A DNA stretch of 64,000 nt from Alentia gelatinosa. Taxonomy: Eukaryota; Annelida; Polychaeta; Phyllodocida; Polynoidae. The position numbers were made by a program, and so were the translations under genes. The notes beneath the pieces are model-generated. The model did not search any database. It had not been told where the DNA came from and saw nothing but the letters and a program-made list of their open reading frames with translations. Each line of letters opens with the position of its first letter. The first letter of the stretch is position 1. The DNA lies in the NCBI GenBank assembly GCA_950022655.1, contig OX465583.1, forward strand, positions 70,071,152-70,135,151. The letters run 5' to 3'. Shown piece by piece: positions 1-9,472 of the stretch.

Positions 1-210
1 TGCCGTTCTCGGTCACTTTATGAAAAAATACGGCCCTACCGCCTGATGCGTCGGGCCGTATTTTTTCATAAAATGACCTCGAACGGCCACCCGTACGGGC
101 TCAGTAACCACGTTTTCTCATATTATTACATACCCATGCAGTATATTTGATAATTACGTACTGCTGCTCCCTATGCAACATAAATTGTATTCTGAACCCT
201 GTGCAGTACT
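1..210. repeat. Hairpin (2-88) followed by TTATTACATACCC motif
   Basis: The first 88 bases form a strong hairpin whose arms (about 2-37 and 52-88) pair around a GC-rich loop. About 35 bases downstream, at 123-135, is TTATTACATACCC, which resembles the terminal repeats of bodies that follow hairpins elsewhere in this window. The window edge may cut the element. No coding potential. Confidence 0.5.
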
Positions 211-211
211 T

Positions 212-810
212 ATATAGAACGTCCTGACCATGCTGTACAATTCACAGAACGAGATGCTAATTTACGGTTTGTACAGAACGAGGCGATTACGCCGAGTTCC
301 GTACAAACCGTAAATTATCATCGAGTTCTGTGAATTGTTCAAGCATGGTTGGACGTTATTTATTTACTATATACCCAAAATTAAAAAAAAAAAATCATTA
401 ATTTGATTTTTAACAACCGATATGTTAATAAACGTGTATGGCAAGGTGGTCCGTATTTTAGTGTACGGACCGGCGGTCCGTACAGTATTTTTACGTCATA
501 TGCCGAAACGGTGCGTTTTTACAGTATATACGGCATGGGTATATAGTAAACTGTTATACTGCACATGTTGAAACCTTATCAGTGTGTGCGGTTTCAGGTA
601 GATGTGTCTTTTATGCCAATATATGGTAAGATTCGATTGATTTTGGGTATATGATGAATACATAATGACTTACCATGCATGTACATGCTACAAAACTTAA
701 TGGGAATCGATGTTGCTTACGGAACGAGGCCTCAGGCCTTGTTCCGTAAAAGACAGCAATTCTCTATCTCGTTTTGTACCATGCACAGCATGGTCAGGTC
801 GTTCTATATA
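212..810. mobile_element. Foldback element with hairpin plus inverted-repeat body
   Basis: A near-perfect hairpin at 221-354 has the apex GAGGCGATTACGCCGAG. It is followed directly by a body, 357-550, that starts TTATTTATTTACTATATACCC and ends GGGTATATAGTAAA. The outer segment 212-256 recurs inverted at 764-810, so the whole 212-810 block is itself a foldback. A second small palindrome lies at 715-750. It is non-coding and belongs to the hairpin-plus-body group described in the findings. Confidence 0.6.
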
Positions 811-1289
811 GATATTGTGTATTTTCATGCCGCAGTTGGTTGATAAATCTGACACGCTGACATCTCTGACTAACCTTACATTACAAACAACTCTCATAAC
901 TTTATCCATCAGAGTTTGCACTTTATCTCTCTTTTATTACTTAAAGTAATAATGGATGGTACTTGAATACTTCAGAAAAGACATCAGCATGTCTTTCATG
1001 ATTCTTAAGCTCTGTTCCTTATCTAACAGATACTTTACCTCACGTAATTTAATCATTTTACCATTAAAATCCGTTGCGATTTTGTTAAAGTGCATCTCAA
1101 ATTTCATGTTGATAATTACACCAAGATATTTCTAATAAAGGACATTTTTAAGTCCATCATCCCCTATGTAGACATACCTTTCTGTCTGGACCGAAACAAA
1201 TAGTCTTTTATGATCCATTGCTGCTGTTCATTCTCTTATCTTATCTTACACATATAACGGAGGATGCCAGGGGCTGCACCTAATACTAT
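811..1289. other. No gene recognised
   Basis: AT-rich sequence with no long open frame and no clear inverted repeats beyond short tracts. Confidence 0.5.
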
Positions 1290-1373
1290 AAGGCCCGGCG
1301 TCCACCTACTACGATATGGCTCCGATATGGTCTACGATGCACCTCACGATAAAAAATCTAATCTCACCTCGTT
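1290..1373 (+). mobile_element. MITE family A, truncated left end
   Basis: Starts with AGGCCCGGCGTCCACC, the terminal inverted repeat of a family with fuller copies at 15167-15447, 15608-15892 and 28941-29224. Only the left part, through the ATAAAAAATC region, is recognisable before the sequence diverges. Confidence 0.6.
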
Positions 1374-2337
1374 CATATCCCCCCGCATCAAACTCATGGA
1401 GAACGCCAACTTTGACCAAAACATATTAGTTTCTTCTTTGAACCTCAATGACAGTTATCCCAAAGCTCATTCAAAGGCTACCTGAGCTCAAAGAGGAATG
1501 AACATATTCAATGGTTGACAAAGAAGTATGCTATAATAATTGAGGAAACCAATACCCAGGGATAGATAAGCTTACCCTTTTCAGTACATATAAACCCCTT
1601 GAGATGCAGCAACCTAAAGAAAGTGATAAACTAAACAACATGACTGCATCGAAAACGGAAAAGACTGAAACATTTTGTAGGGATAAGTAAGTATACAAGT
1701 TGAGCTGTCAACCGGACAAGAAACAATGGTGAAATTAAAAGGAAGCATGACATTATTAAACAAATACAGTCAGTCAGAGTATAGGATATAGCAGGCCCTT
1801 CAGACTATCTTTACCACAAATATACAGAAAAATGAAAAAAGGAAGCAATATGTTCAAGACAGTAATGTACAACAGTGCTGTTATATTTGTATCGATGCCT
1901 GGAGACATTCTGTATATCATGAAATGCCAATAAAGAAATACAATTCATCACCTGAAGAAGTACATTAAACAGGTGCGAAACGTTGTGGCTACTGTTAGTA
2001 CCATCATTGTAGACCTGTTGTCATCTTGGCTACAATAGGATATTTCAAAAGAATTCACTGTGTCTGTTTATCTCACAACAAAGAAATAAAATGTTGCTCA
2101 GCCAAAAGAAAGACTAAAACTCGATTATATATATAAGCGGTATCGCCTAATATGATTTTAACTTGATAATACCATGTTTGTTATATGGTTAGAAGGTTGT
2201 CAGATTAGTAGTGACGTAGTTGATACACAGGTAGGAGGTGGTGTAGAAGAGTAGACCTTATCCTACCCCTAATAAAAAGATGCCTTACACTTAACATTGG
2301 CTGACTGAATTCGGGCAAACGTGCTGTAAATTGTTAT
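1374..2337. other. No gene; one transposon-end fragment
   Basis: No supported gene. At 2258-2305 there is an isolated TTATCCTACCCCTAAT terminal repeat followed by a diverged subterminal TTAACATTGG motif. Both are shared with the bodies at 6674-6835 and 41644-41793, so this is a broken end of that family. Confidence 0.5.
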
Positions 2338-2715
2338 TCACATCTACCGATTTCGGAACATTTAAGTACCTTTGTCGGCGACAAACGGACGGTAATTTGT
2401 CTCAGGCCAGGCATCCTAACAGAGTCAGCCATAGTCGGTGGATGTAGCACAACTAGGCAAAGGTCAGGCAACGATTAGTGAACCATTGCCTTCAGATGTT
2501 ATTTTGTCGCTGACAAGTTGTGGTTTCTATGTTTCTAAATCGTTGGCCAAAAGTTTTTCAACATGTTGCTGACAACGGAACGTTGTTAAATTGCACTTGA
2601 TTGGGTGGCCGACGCGCGCTGAGGTATAATGTAATTAATCTGGGACAAGTTCACCGACTCCTATACCATTCGGGAACTAATCGTTCAATCCTGAATCGGT
2701 AGATGTGTATCGGGC
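2338..2715 (+). mobile_element. MITE family C copy
   Basis: Bounded by ACATCTACCGATTTCGG on the left and, as its inverse, AATCGGTAGATGTGTATCGGGCTT on the right (20-base limit aside, the core is ATCGGTAGATGTG). It holds the internal markers GTCGGCGACAAACGGACGG and CACCGACTCCTATAC found in all family C copies. Non-coding and about 380 bp. Other copies are at 3424-3812, 33374-33690, 33858-34229 and 63582-63841. Confidence 0.65.
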
Positions 2716-3086
2716 TTAACCCTTTAAGGACGCATGATGCCTGGAGGCATCACCGCACTAAAGACGCATGATGCCTTGAGGCATCACCTCACTAAAGACG
2801 CATGATGCCTTGAGGCATCATTGTCCCAATATTAACAAAAATGTTTTAACAAAAAAATAATAGAGCAATATTCATGAAATCTTCAGAAAATGTAGATATA
2901 ACATCATATTTAGTATTTCTATTAAAAAGAAATAAAATATTTATGATTATGTATCATATTGCATGATTGCAAACTTGGATATCAGTTTTAATTATTATGT
3001 GGCCGTCCTCTAGCCAAACAGACTGCCACCAGCACCCGTCCTTATAGAAGTAGCTAGGCCCCAGGCAGCCGTCCTTAAAGGGTTAA
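2716..3086. mobile_element. piggyBac-like MITE with TTAA target duplication
   Basis: TTAA flanks both ends (2716-2719 and 3083-3086). The terminal repeats read CCCTTTAAGGACG and CGTCCTTAAAGGG. TTAA duplication plus CCC-starting ends is the known signature of piggyBac-type elements. Next to the left end is a 34-bp unit, present about three times, each carrying the palindrome GATGCCTTGAGGCATC. It sits exactly at the right end of the family C element. No transposase frame. Confidence 0.7.
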
Positions 3087-3423
3087 GACTCGATCATATA
3101 TGGAGAAGGAGAAATCTGGATATTAACACTACCTAAACTGCAGCTGAATGTATTTATTTCCCATTTAACAATGAGAGGGCTCCTCTATGTGCTAAAAAGG
3201 TCATGATAAAGATATACACACCTTTTTCTCACTGGGAAGTGGAGATGTTTTTTTTTGCCTACAGAGTGCTTTGTAAAATACACGGGTCCTTCGCTGACAA
3301 TTTTAAAGTGTATGAAATCATCGGAGGCCTCAAAAGTCAGTCGCTGCTGCCATACTTTGCCATTCGAGATCGTGAAATCATTGATATACATGCATTTCTT
3401 ATTTTTACACTTATCGATATTTT

Positions 3424-3812
3424 AAGTCCAATGCACGTCTACGGATTCAGAGTTGAACGATTAGTTCCCAAATTATATAGTTCACGGAGAACTTGTCACA
3501 AGCAAATTATGTATCCTGTCACCCACCCGATCGAGGGGTATTACCAATATTTTGTTGTTGCCTACTACATTTATCAACATGTTGTCAACTTTTGACAAGC
3601 GATTTAGGAATATCGACTGACAACTCGTCGGCAACAAAAGAACATCTCAAGTAGGTGGGTCTTCACTAATCCTTGCCTGACCCTTCCCTAGCTGCCCCAC
3701 ATCTACCGACTAGGGCCGACTCCATTAGGATGCCTCGCCTGAGACAAAGTACCATTCCTTTGTCACCAACAAAGGTACATAAATATTCCGAAATCGGTAG
3801 ATGTGCATTGGG
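3424..3812 (-). mobile_element. MITE family C copy, inverted
   Basis: Inverted copy of the 2338-2715 element. The left end reads AAGTCCAATGCACGTCTACGG and the right end CGGTAGATGTGCATTGGGC. The short open frames over it are by-products of the repeat. Confidence 0.65.
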
Positions 3813-4785
3813 CGTTATCGGGCACATGTAATTACCAGTCGTTGATGCCAGACTCTAGAATCGGTGGTGATAATTGGTAGGTGTAAACTAGGCCAACTGT
3901 GATCAAGAATGGTAATAAAGTCAGGGGACAATAGGTGGGAGGAGCGGGGTACAGGTTAGCAGACCTATTAGCTGATGCCCCCTGCTAATCATTCAGGTAC
4001 AGTCGCCTGCCGAACGCGCTGCTCCAGCTGGTATAATGGAGCGGTGCTTCTTCTCCCAGGAGCCCCATTTACAGTCTGGCCACACTCTAACACACTCTCC
4101 AAGCATAGATCCTGCGCCCTACTTCCTTCCCTGCTTATATCTCTGCACCAACTGTTTGGGGCAAAATCTGCCCCACATTCGAATTTTTCAAATATCCTAA
4201 ATTCCTAGCGCTTTAGGGGAGGCTTTTGTGTTCTACTTGTAAATAGAGATGCACATATCTATATGGTAAATTATATACACTCGGTTCTGCTATTTGTTAT
4301 GCCAACTGTGGATTCCCAATATGAAGTGGTATAGAGCTGAAAAAGAAACAGTTGGATTGTCTGTGAAGTTAATTTAACAATTACAGTATTTCCCAACTCA
4401 TAATATATGAGTTGTTTGAGTTACATAACTTTAAACAATTACCCTGTTTTGAATCTGAAATATTGGCTGGTTCCCCTGTCTTTAGTGGATACCCAGGGCA
4501 CCAGGGTTGGGTTGAGGCAGAGATTAGTAAGCGCTAACGCCGTTAAAGCTTATATAAACCAATTAAGCTCTGTTAATTAATCCTAAAGAGTAAGCCCCGC
4601 CTACAGGCGGGGCTTACTCTCAGCTGGGAGGAGCGTGGGTTGTATGCCGGCCGCTGGCCTTTGTATAACGCTGGCGACCTTTGCGACAGAGTCACTTATG
4701 AGTACTATACTGCCTAGTATGAAGCAGTCTGCCCTGACTCAAAACGGGACGCCTCTCATGGCCCCTCTGTACGGGCATATATATA
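3813..4785. other. No gene; GC stem shared with 45.5 kb
   Basis: No coding region seen. The segment 4540-4625, with an AAGCTTATATAAA box and the perfect palindrome AAGCCCCGCCTACAGGCGGG, is repeated in diverged form at about 45546-45635. It may be the edge of the larger dispersed repeat that continues after the 4786-5334 element. Confidence 0.4.
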
Positions 4786-5334
4786 CACAATAATGACTGG
4801 TTTTGTGTACGAGTCGCCGTAATCTCCGAGTAGTTGACGCGTAGTAATATCCGAGCGATTAGCGAGGATATTGCGTCGTCAACTACGAGGAGATTACGGT
4901 TTCTCGTATACAAAACCAGGCGTTATTGTATTTATTACCCACCTACAAGATTAATAACAAGTCTATTGCAATTAAATGGTTTCTGTAAGCCATTTAGTTC
5001 CAGACACCACAGCATTGTCAAGCATGGCAGTAATTCGGTGTAAACTTACACCAATAATAGAGTTCGCCATAAACCTGTGATTTTAGCATGCAAAGTATGT
5101 TATGACAGTGATTTCTGATGGTAAATGGGATTATTATGATTGATTCTAAATAATTAGCATTGAAAAAACATTCAAGAAACCTATTTCGAAGTACATGATG
5201 ATTTGACCTCATTATGGACAGGACTATTTTTCCGGAATCTCCTGCAGGAGATTCTGACATGCCAGAATCTCCAGGTAGCCGATTCCAGGCACTCTATACA
5301 TTTCCTATGGAGACTCCGTATTAGGTGGGTAATA
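4786..5334 (+). mobile_element. Hairpin-plus-body element, family B
   Basis: A hairpin at about 4791-4925 has arms containing GGTTTTGTGTACGAGT and its inverse and the apex CCGAGCGATTAGCGAGG. It directly abuts a body, 4932-5334, bounded by TTATTACCCACCTA and TAGGTGGGTAATAA. The body carries the palindrome AATCTCCTGCAGGAGATT. Related copies lie at 6434-7299 and 44713-45266, with a truncated copy at 46793-46960. No protein is encoded. Confidence 0.75.
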
Positions 5335-5339
5335 AAAGA

Positions 5340-5902
5340 CCAGAGCCTCCGCAGGGTGATTCAGTGAAGCATGACATTAGGAGAGTGTACAGCCTACAGG
5401 TCTGTCCACACACAGGGCTCCGTGATTACCGGCTATGACAAGGAATACCAGCAGTGCACTGACCACAACATGAATATGGTAACTAATACAATATACACAA
5501 TATCTAGGTATCTCTATATGTCTATCTGGTATCTGTATCTCATGTATCTGTAGCTTCATAGGATAGTCCTACTGTATTGTGCACGTTTTCTAATGAATTT
5601 ACAAAGCCAGGTGAGAGAAAGGTGGCAGGGGCATTGAGGCATGACAGGTCAAGGTTGTACTGGTGTGTGTTGGGGGAGGCATGTATGAAACTCTGTGTAT
5701 TATATATATCTATATATCATGTGTATCTCTATATCTTTGCCTGTCTGTCTATCTTATTATCTGGTTTAAATCCCACCATTCCTCACAATGAAACAGTTGA
5801 ACTTACAGGTAATCCATGTTCTCTTGGGGCTTCCTTCCATAGCCCACATGACTTGTTGCGATTCCTGCATATAAATGACCTGTAGACACCCGCGCACCTG
5901 TG

Positions 5903-5971
<69 letters not shown>

Positions 5972-6110
5972 CCCTGACTGACTCTGCTGCCAACCTGACA
6001 TGTCATGACCGCCTCTACACAGACCCGTACTCTCACTGTGTGAGGGGCGGGTCTTTATTTTTAATGAATTTATCATCAAGACTCATTTCTGTACTTCATC
6101 TTTAAAGATC
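5340..6110 (+). repeat. Dispersed repeat, copy 1 (copy 2 at 45.7-46.6 kb)
   Basis: Several blocks here match the 45770-46560 region in the same order: a GTGATTACCG block, TTTTCTAATGAATTTACAA, GAGGCATGACAGGT, GAAACTCTGTGT and GAGGGGCGGGTCT. This copy holds a long AT run, and the other holds a hairpin-plus-body insertion. Open frames on both strands are repeat artefacts. Confidence 0.6.
5904..5968. repeat. (TA)n microsatellite
   Basis: About 65 bases of uninterrupted alternating T and A. Confidence 0.95.
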
Positions 6111-6369
6111 TGCTGGGAGAGTGACTCTAACAGGGTCCCCACAGCCACACAGGAAAATACACATTGGGGACAAGCAGCTAGACGGGATAACCATCCAGGG
6201 CATAATTGTATGGAGGCAAACATCAGGTTATCAATTCGCCCCAGGCCTATTCTGTCAAATCAACAATACGCTGTACAGTGGTACTCAACTTACTTGATAT
6301 TATCCCGTATGATGTGATGCTTCAGATTTGTTTGATGTCTATTTTTCAGTGACTTGTTGCAATATATCG

Positions 6370-6432
6370 AACACATATAGTATACATGTATATATATGTA
6401 TATATATATATATTTATATATATATATATATA
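6370..6432. repeat. (TA)-rich microsatellite
   Basis: Interrupted TA/TG/CA dinucleotide tract at the left edge of the next element. Confidence 0.85.
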
Positions 6433-6433
6433 C

Positions 6434-7299
6434 ACACAATACTGACTGGTTTTGTGTACGAGTGGCCGTAATCTCCGAGTAGTTGGCGCGTAGTAATATC
6501 CGAGCGACTAGTGAGGATATTATCGTAAAACCGGATGAGTTTTAATCTTGGCTCCCGTATGCCACGACTGGCGTTTGGCGTAGTGATATCACGAGGCGGA
6601 GCCGAGTGGTATCCGGAACGAAACGCCAGGAGTGGATACGGGAGCCAAGATTAAAACGAATCAGGTTTTGATTTTATCCTACCCCTCTCTAGGATATTTT
6701 GATATCAAAATCATGAATGAAAATCATCAAAATTCCGTATGTCCCTAGTGGCATACAAACGTCCGTATGCCAGTCAGCGTGGCATACGGAATCTCAATGT
6801 TAAGCCTATGGGATTTTATATTAGGGGTAGGATAATACGTCGTTAATTACGAGGAGATTACGGTCACTCGTATACAAAACCAGTCATCATTGTATTTATT
6901 ACCCACCTACAAGATCGATAACAAGTCTATTGCAATTAAACTGTTTTTGCAAGACATTTACTACCAGACACCACATCAAAGTTAAGCATGGCAGTAATTC
7001 GGTGTAGACTTTCACCAATAATATAGTTCACCATTAATCTGTACTTTTAACATAAAAAATATGTTATTACAGTGATTTCTGATGGTAAATGAGATTATTA
7101 TGATTGATTCTAAATAATTAACATTGAATGAACATTCAAGAAACTTATTTCGAAGTACATGACGATTCAACCTCATCATGGACAGAACTATTTTTCTGGA
7201 ATCTCCTGCAGGAGATTCTGACATACCAGAATCTCCGGGTAGCTGTTTCCAGGTGCCCTATGCATTTCCTATGAAGACTCCGTAATCGGTGGGTAATAA
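6434..7299 (+). mobile_element. Hairpin-plus-body element, family B, with nested insertion
   Basis: Second copy of the 4786-5334 family. The left hairpin arm (6437-6521) and right arm (6837-6890) are separated by an inserted element at 6522-6835. The body, 6896-7299, ends GGTGGGTAATAA. The hairpin without the nested element would match the 4.8-kb and 44.7-kb copies. Confidence 0.75.
6522..6835 (+). mobile_element. Nested hairpin-plus-body element (TTATCC type)
   Basis: The hairpin at 6525-6669 (arms around GTTTTAATCTTGGCTCC, apex CACGAGGCGGAGCCGAG) is followed at 6674-6835 by a body bounded by TTATCCTACCCCT and AGGGGTAGGATAA. It interrupts the family B hairpin: compared with the 44.7-kb copy, the interrupted site reads GATATTA|CGTCG, consistent with a TA target duplication. 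A homologous composite lies inverted at 41644-41945. Confidence 0.75.
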
Positions 7300-7362
7300 A
7301 TGGATAAATCACTCTAAACATATACTCTTATTATTCACTATATATGATCAGCAAGTATTTTG

Positions 7363-7364
<2 letters not shown>

Positions 7365-7420
<56 letters not shown>
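7365..7420. repeat. (TA)n microsatellite
   Basis: About 56 bases of alternating A and T directly upstream of the minisatellite. Confidence 0.95.
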
Positions 7421-7430
<10 letters not shown>

Positions 7431-7440
7431 GTATATAGCT

Positions 7441-8135
7441 GGTATAACTGACAGGACTGCGGGTAACAGACAGGAGGAGGGGCGGGGCTACAGAAAGTAA
7501 TAGACAGGAGGAGGGGCGGGGCTACAGAAGTCTGGCTGGTATGACTGGCCGGACTGCAGGTTATAGACAGGAGGAGGGGCGGGGCTACAGAAGTCTGGCT
7601 GGGATGACTGGCCGGACTGCAGGTTATAGACAGGAGGAGGGGCGGGGCTACAGAAGTCTGGCTGGTATGACTGGCCGGACTGCAGGTTATAGACAGGAGG
7701 AGGGGCGGGGCTACAGAAGTCTGGCTGGTATGACTGGCCGGACTGCAGGTTATAGACAGGAGGAGGGGCGGGGCTACAGAAGTCTGGCTGGTATGACTGG
7801 CAGGACAGCGGGTATTAGACAGGAGGAGGGGCGGGGCTACAGAAGTCTGGCTGGTATGACTGGCCGGACTGCGGGTATCAGACAGGAGGAGGGGCGGGGC
7901 TACAGAAGGTAATAGACAGGAAGAGGGACGGGGCTACATAAGGCAGGCTGGTATGACTGGCGGGACCGTGGGTTATAGACAGGAGTAGGGGCGGGGCTAC
8001 AGAAGGCAGGCTGGTATGACTGGCGGGACTTTGGGTAATAGACAGGAGAAGGGGCGGGGCTACAGAAGGCAGGCTGGTATGACTGGTGGGACTGTGGGTA
8101 ATAGACAGGAGAAGGGGCGGGGCTACAGAAGTCCT
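7441..8135 (+). repeat. 63-bp GC-rich minisatellite
   Basis: About ten head-to-tail units. Clean 63-bp units start at 7534, 7597, 7660, 7723, 7786 and 7849. The core AGGAGGGGCGGGGCTACAG is constant. Units after 7908 are more diverged and include one shortened unit. Because 63 is a multiple of three, the array stays open in several frames, giving repetitive 21-residue frames on both strands that I do not regard as genes. Confidence 0.9.
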
Positions 8136-8354
8136 GCTCGACTCTGATGAGACTAATCATGGCTGGGCACGGCCTGACCTCTCATTTCCAGGGCCGACGA
8201 ACCATCGGTCTGCTCTGACTGAGGGGTCCTAATACACCCTCCCATTTCCTGGCCTGGGGATGGGACGACGTTTAAAAGCGGCATTTAGGGTGCAGAGGTA
8301 GTGGAGAGGACCGCAAAGAGGAGAGGCAATGCAATCCATTTTTGAAGGTGACTG

Positions 8355-8660
8355 TTAGGCCTGGCGTCACCTACTACGATAGAAATCTAGACCTACCACT
8401 ATGGCACCGATACAAAAAGCAAATAATGGAGACATATTGGGAAGGTGCAAAATCGTAGACAAATGTTTTTTTTTTTTTTTTAAGACGTTTATTTATACTG
8501 TATGGTCCTCAGTCCAATGGACTGGTCTCAACGTACCAACAGTGACAAGTAGGTACAGTTTCCTCTTTTCTTTGACTTTTTGTATCGGAGCCATATCGGG
8601 AAGGTGCAAAATCTTAGACATATGTCAAGACATGCCAACTCACCACGCATTGTAAGCATT
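8355..8660. mobile_element. MITE family A fragments split by a LINE 3' end
   Basis: AGGCCTGGCGTCACC at about 8357 starts a family A copy. It is interrupted at about 8466-8570 by a poly(T) run followed by AAGACGTTTATTTATACTG, which resembles the poly(T) end of the LINE at 9473 (AAGTCTTTTATTTATACTG). After the interruption, a second family A segment (ATCGGGAAGGTGCAAAATC) resumes. This suggests a heavily 5'-truncated LINE copy inside a MITE. Confidence 0.55.
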
Positions 8661-9028
8661 TTTCATCGATGTCTAATCTCAGAAATGTGGTCAACTGCCC
8701 CGAGAACGCTTTGCTCCCATTTTTGAAAAAAAAGAAAAAAAGATATATGAAACCTGGGCTAAAGGAAACTAAGAACATTCTTATGTTCATGCAATATTTA
8801 CGATATTAATACGACAGGCTACTACGATTATTATGACAAACATTAAGAGAGAAAGACCAATAAATGACGGCAGTAAACCACCTAATAGAGAGTAAATTTG
8901 GTCCAAGAAATTCAGATCAACTATAGAGTGTAGAATCGTTCAAATGCCCCATTAACACCCTTTTAAGAGGCGTCTACTATATATCCAATCATAACTTACC
9001 AACCTTGGTGGCTTGATGTGTAAAGCAC

Positions 9029-9122
9029 AATGCTCATCTACCGATTTCGGAACATTTATGTACCTTTGTCGGCGACAAACGGACGGACAGTAATTTGTCT
9101 TAGCCAAGGCATTCTAACGTAG
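9029..9122 (+). mobile_element. MITE family C fragment
   Basis: Holds CATCTACCGATTTCGG, TATGTACCTTTGTCGGCG and GACAAACGGACGG of family C, then breaks off. Confidence 0.6.
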
Positions 9123-9472
9123 CGGCTCTTCTGATTGGCCAAGAGGTCCAGAGGATTAAGTCTGGTCCCTCCCTATTGGCTATTTCAACCATGAAGTTTG
9201 GAACAAACCTCTGCAGAACGTAAAAATTTAAAATTATAATATCAAAGAGTTTAGTCACCCATTAGTGGTAAGGTTCGTTATAACTAGGTCCAAAACACCT
9301 GCTTCACTTCCAGACAAGCACAGGTGTTGTGCAAGGGCCCGTTTAATAATCTAGGATCGTACATGTAGAACCTTTCCTGTATGGCATAGAGACCCAGGGA
9401 CGATGTGGGCCAACTATATTAGACACTCATGAACAATTTCATGGATGGCTGATATTGTCTTAGCGAACAGAC

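Noticed and set aside
5766..6105. Tyr-Ile repeat frames on both strands
   Set aside because: Translations of the TA microsatellite.
7541..8160. Long repetitive open frames on both strands over the 63-bp array
   Set aside because: They follow from a stop-free unit whose length is a multiple of three; no start context or flanking coding sequence.
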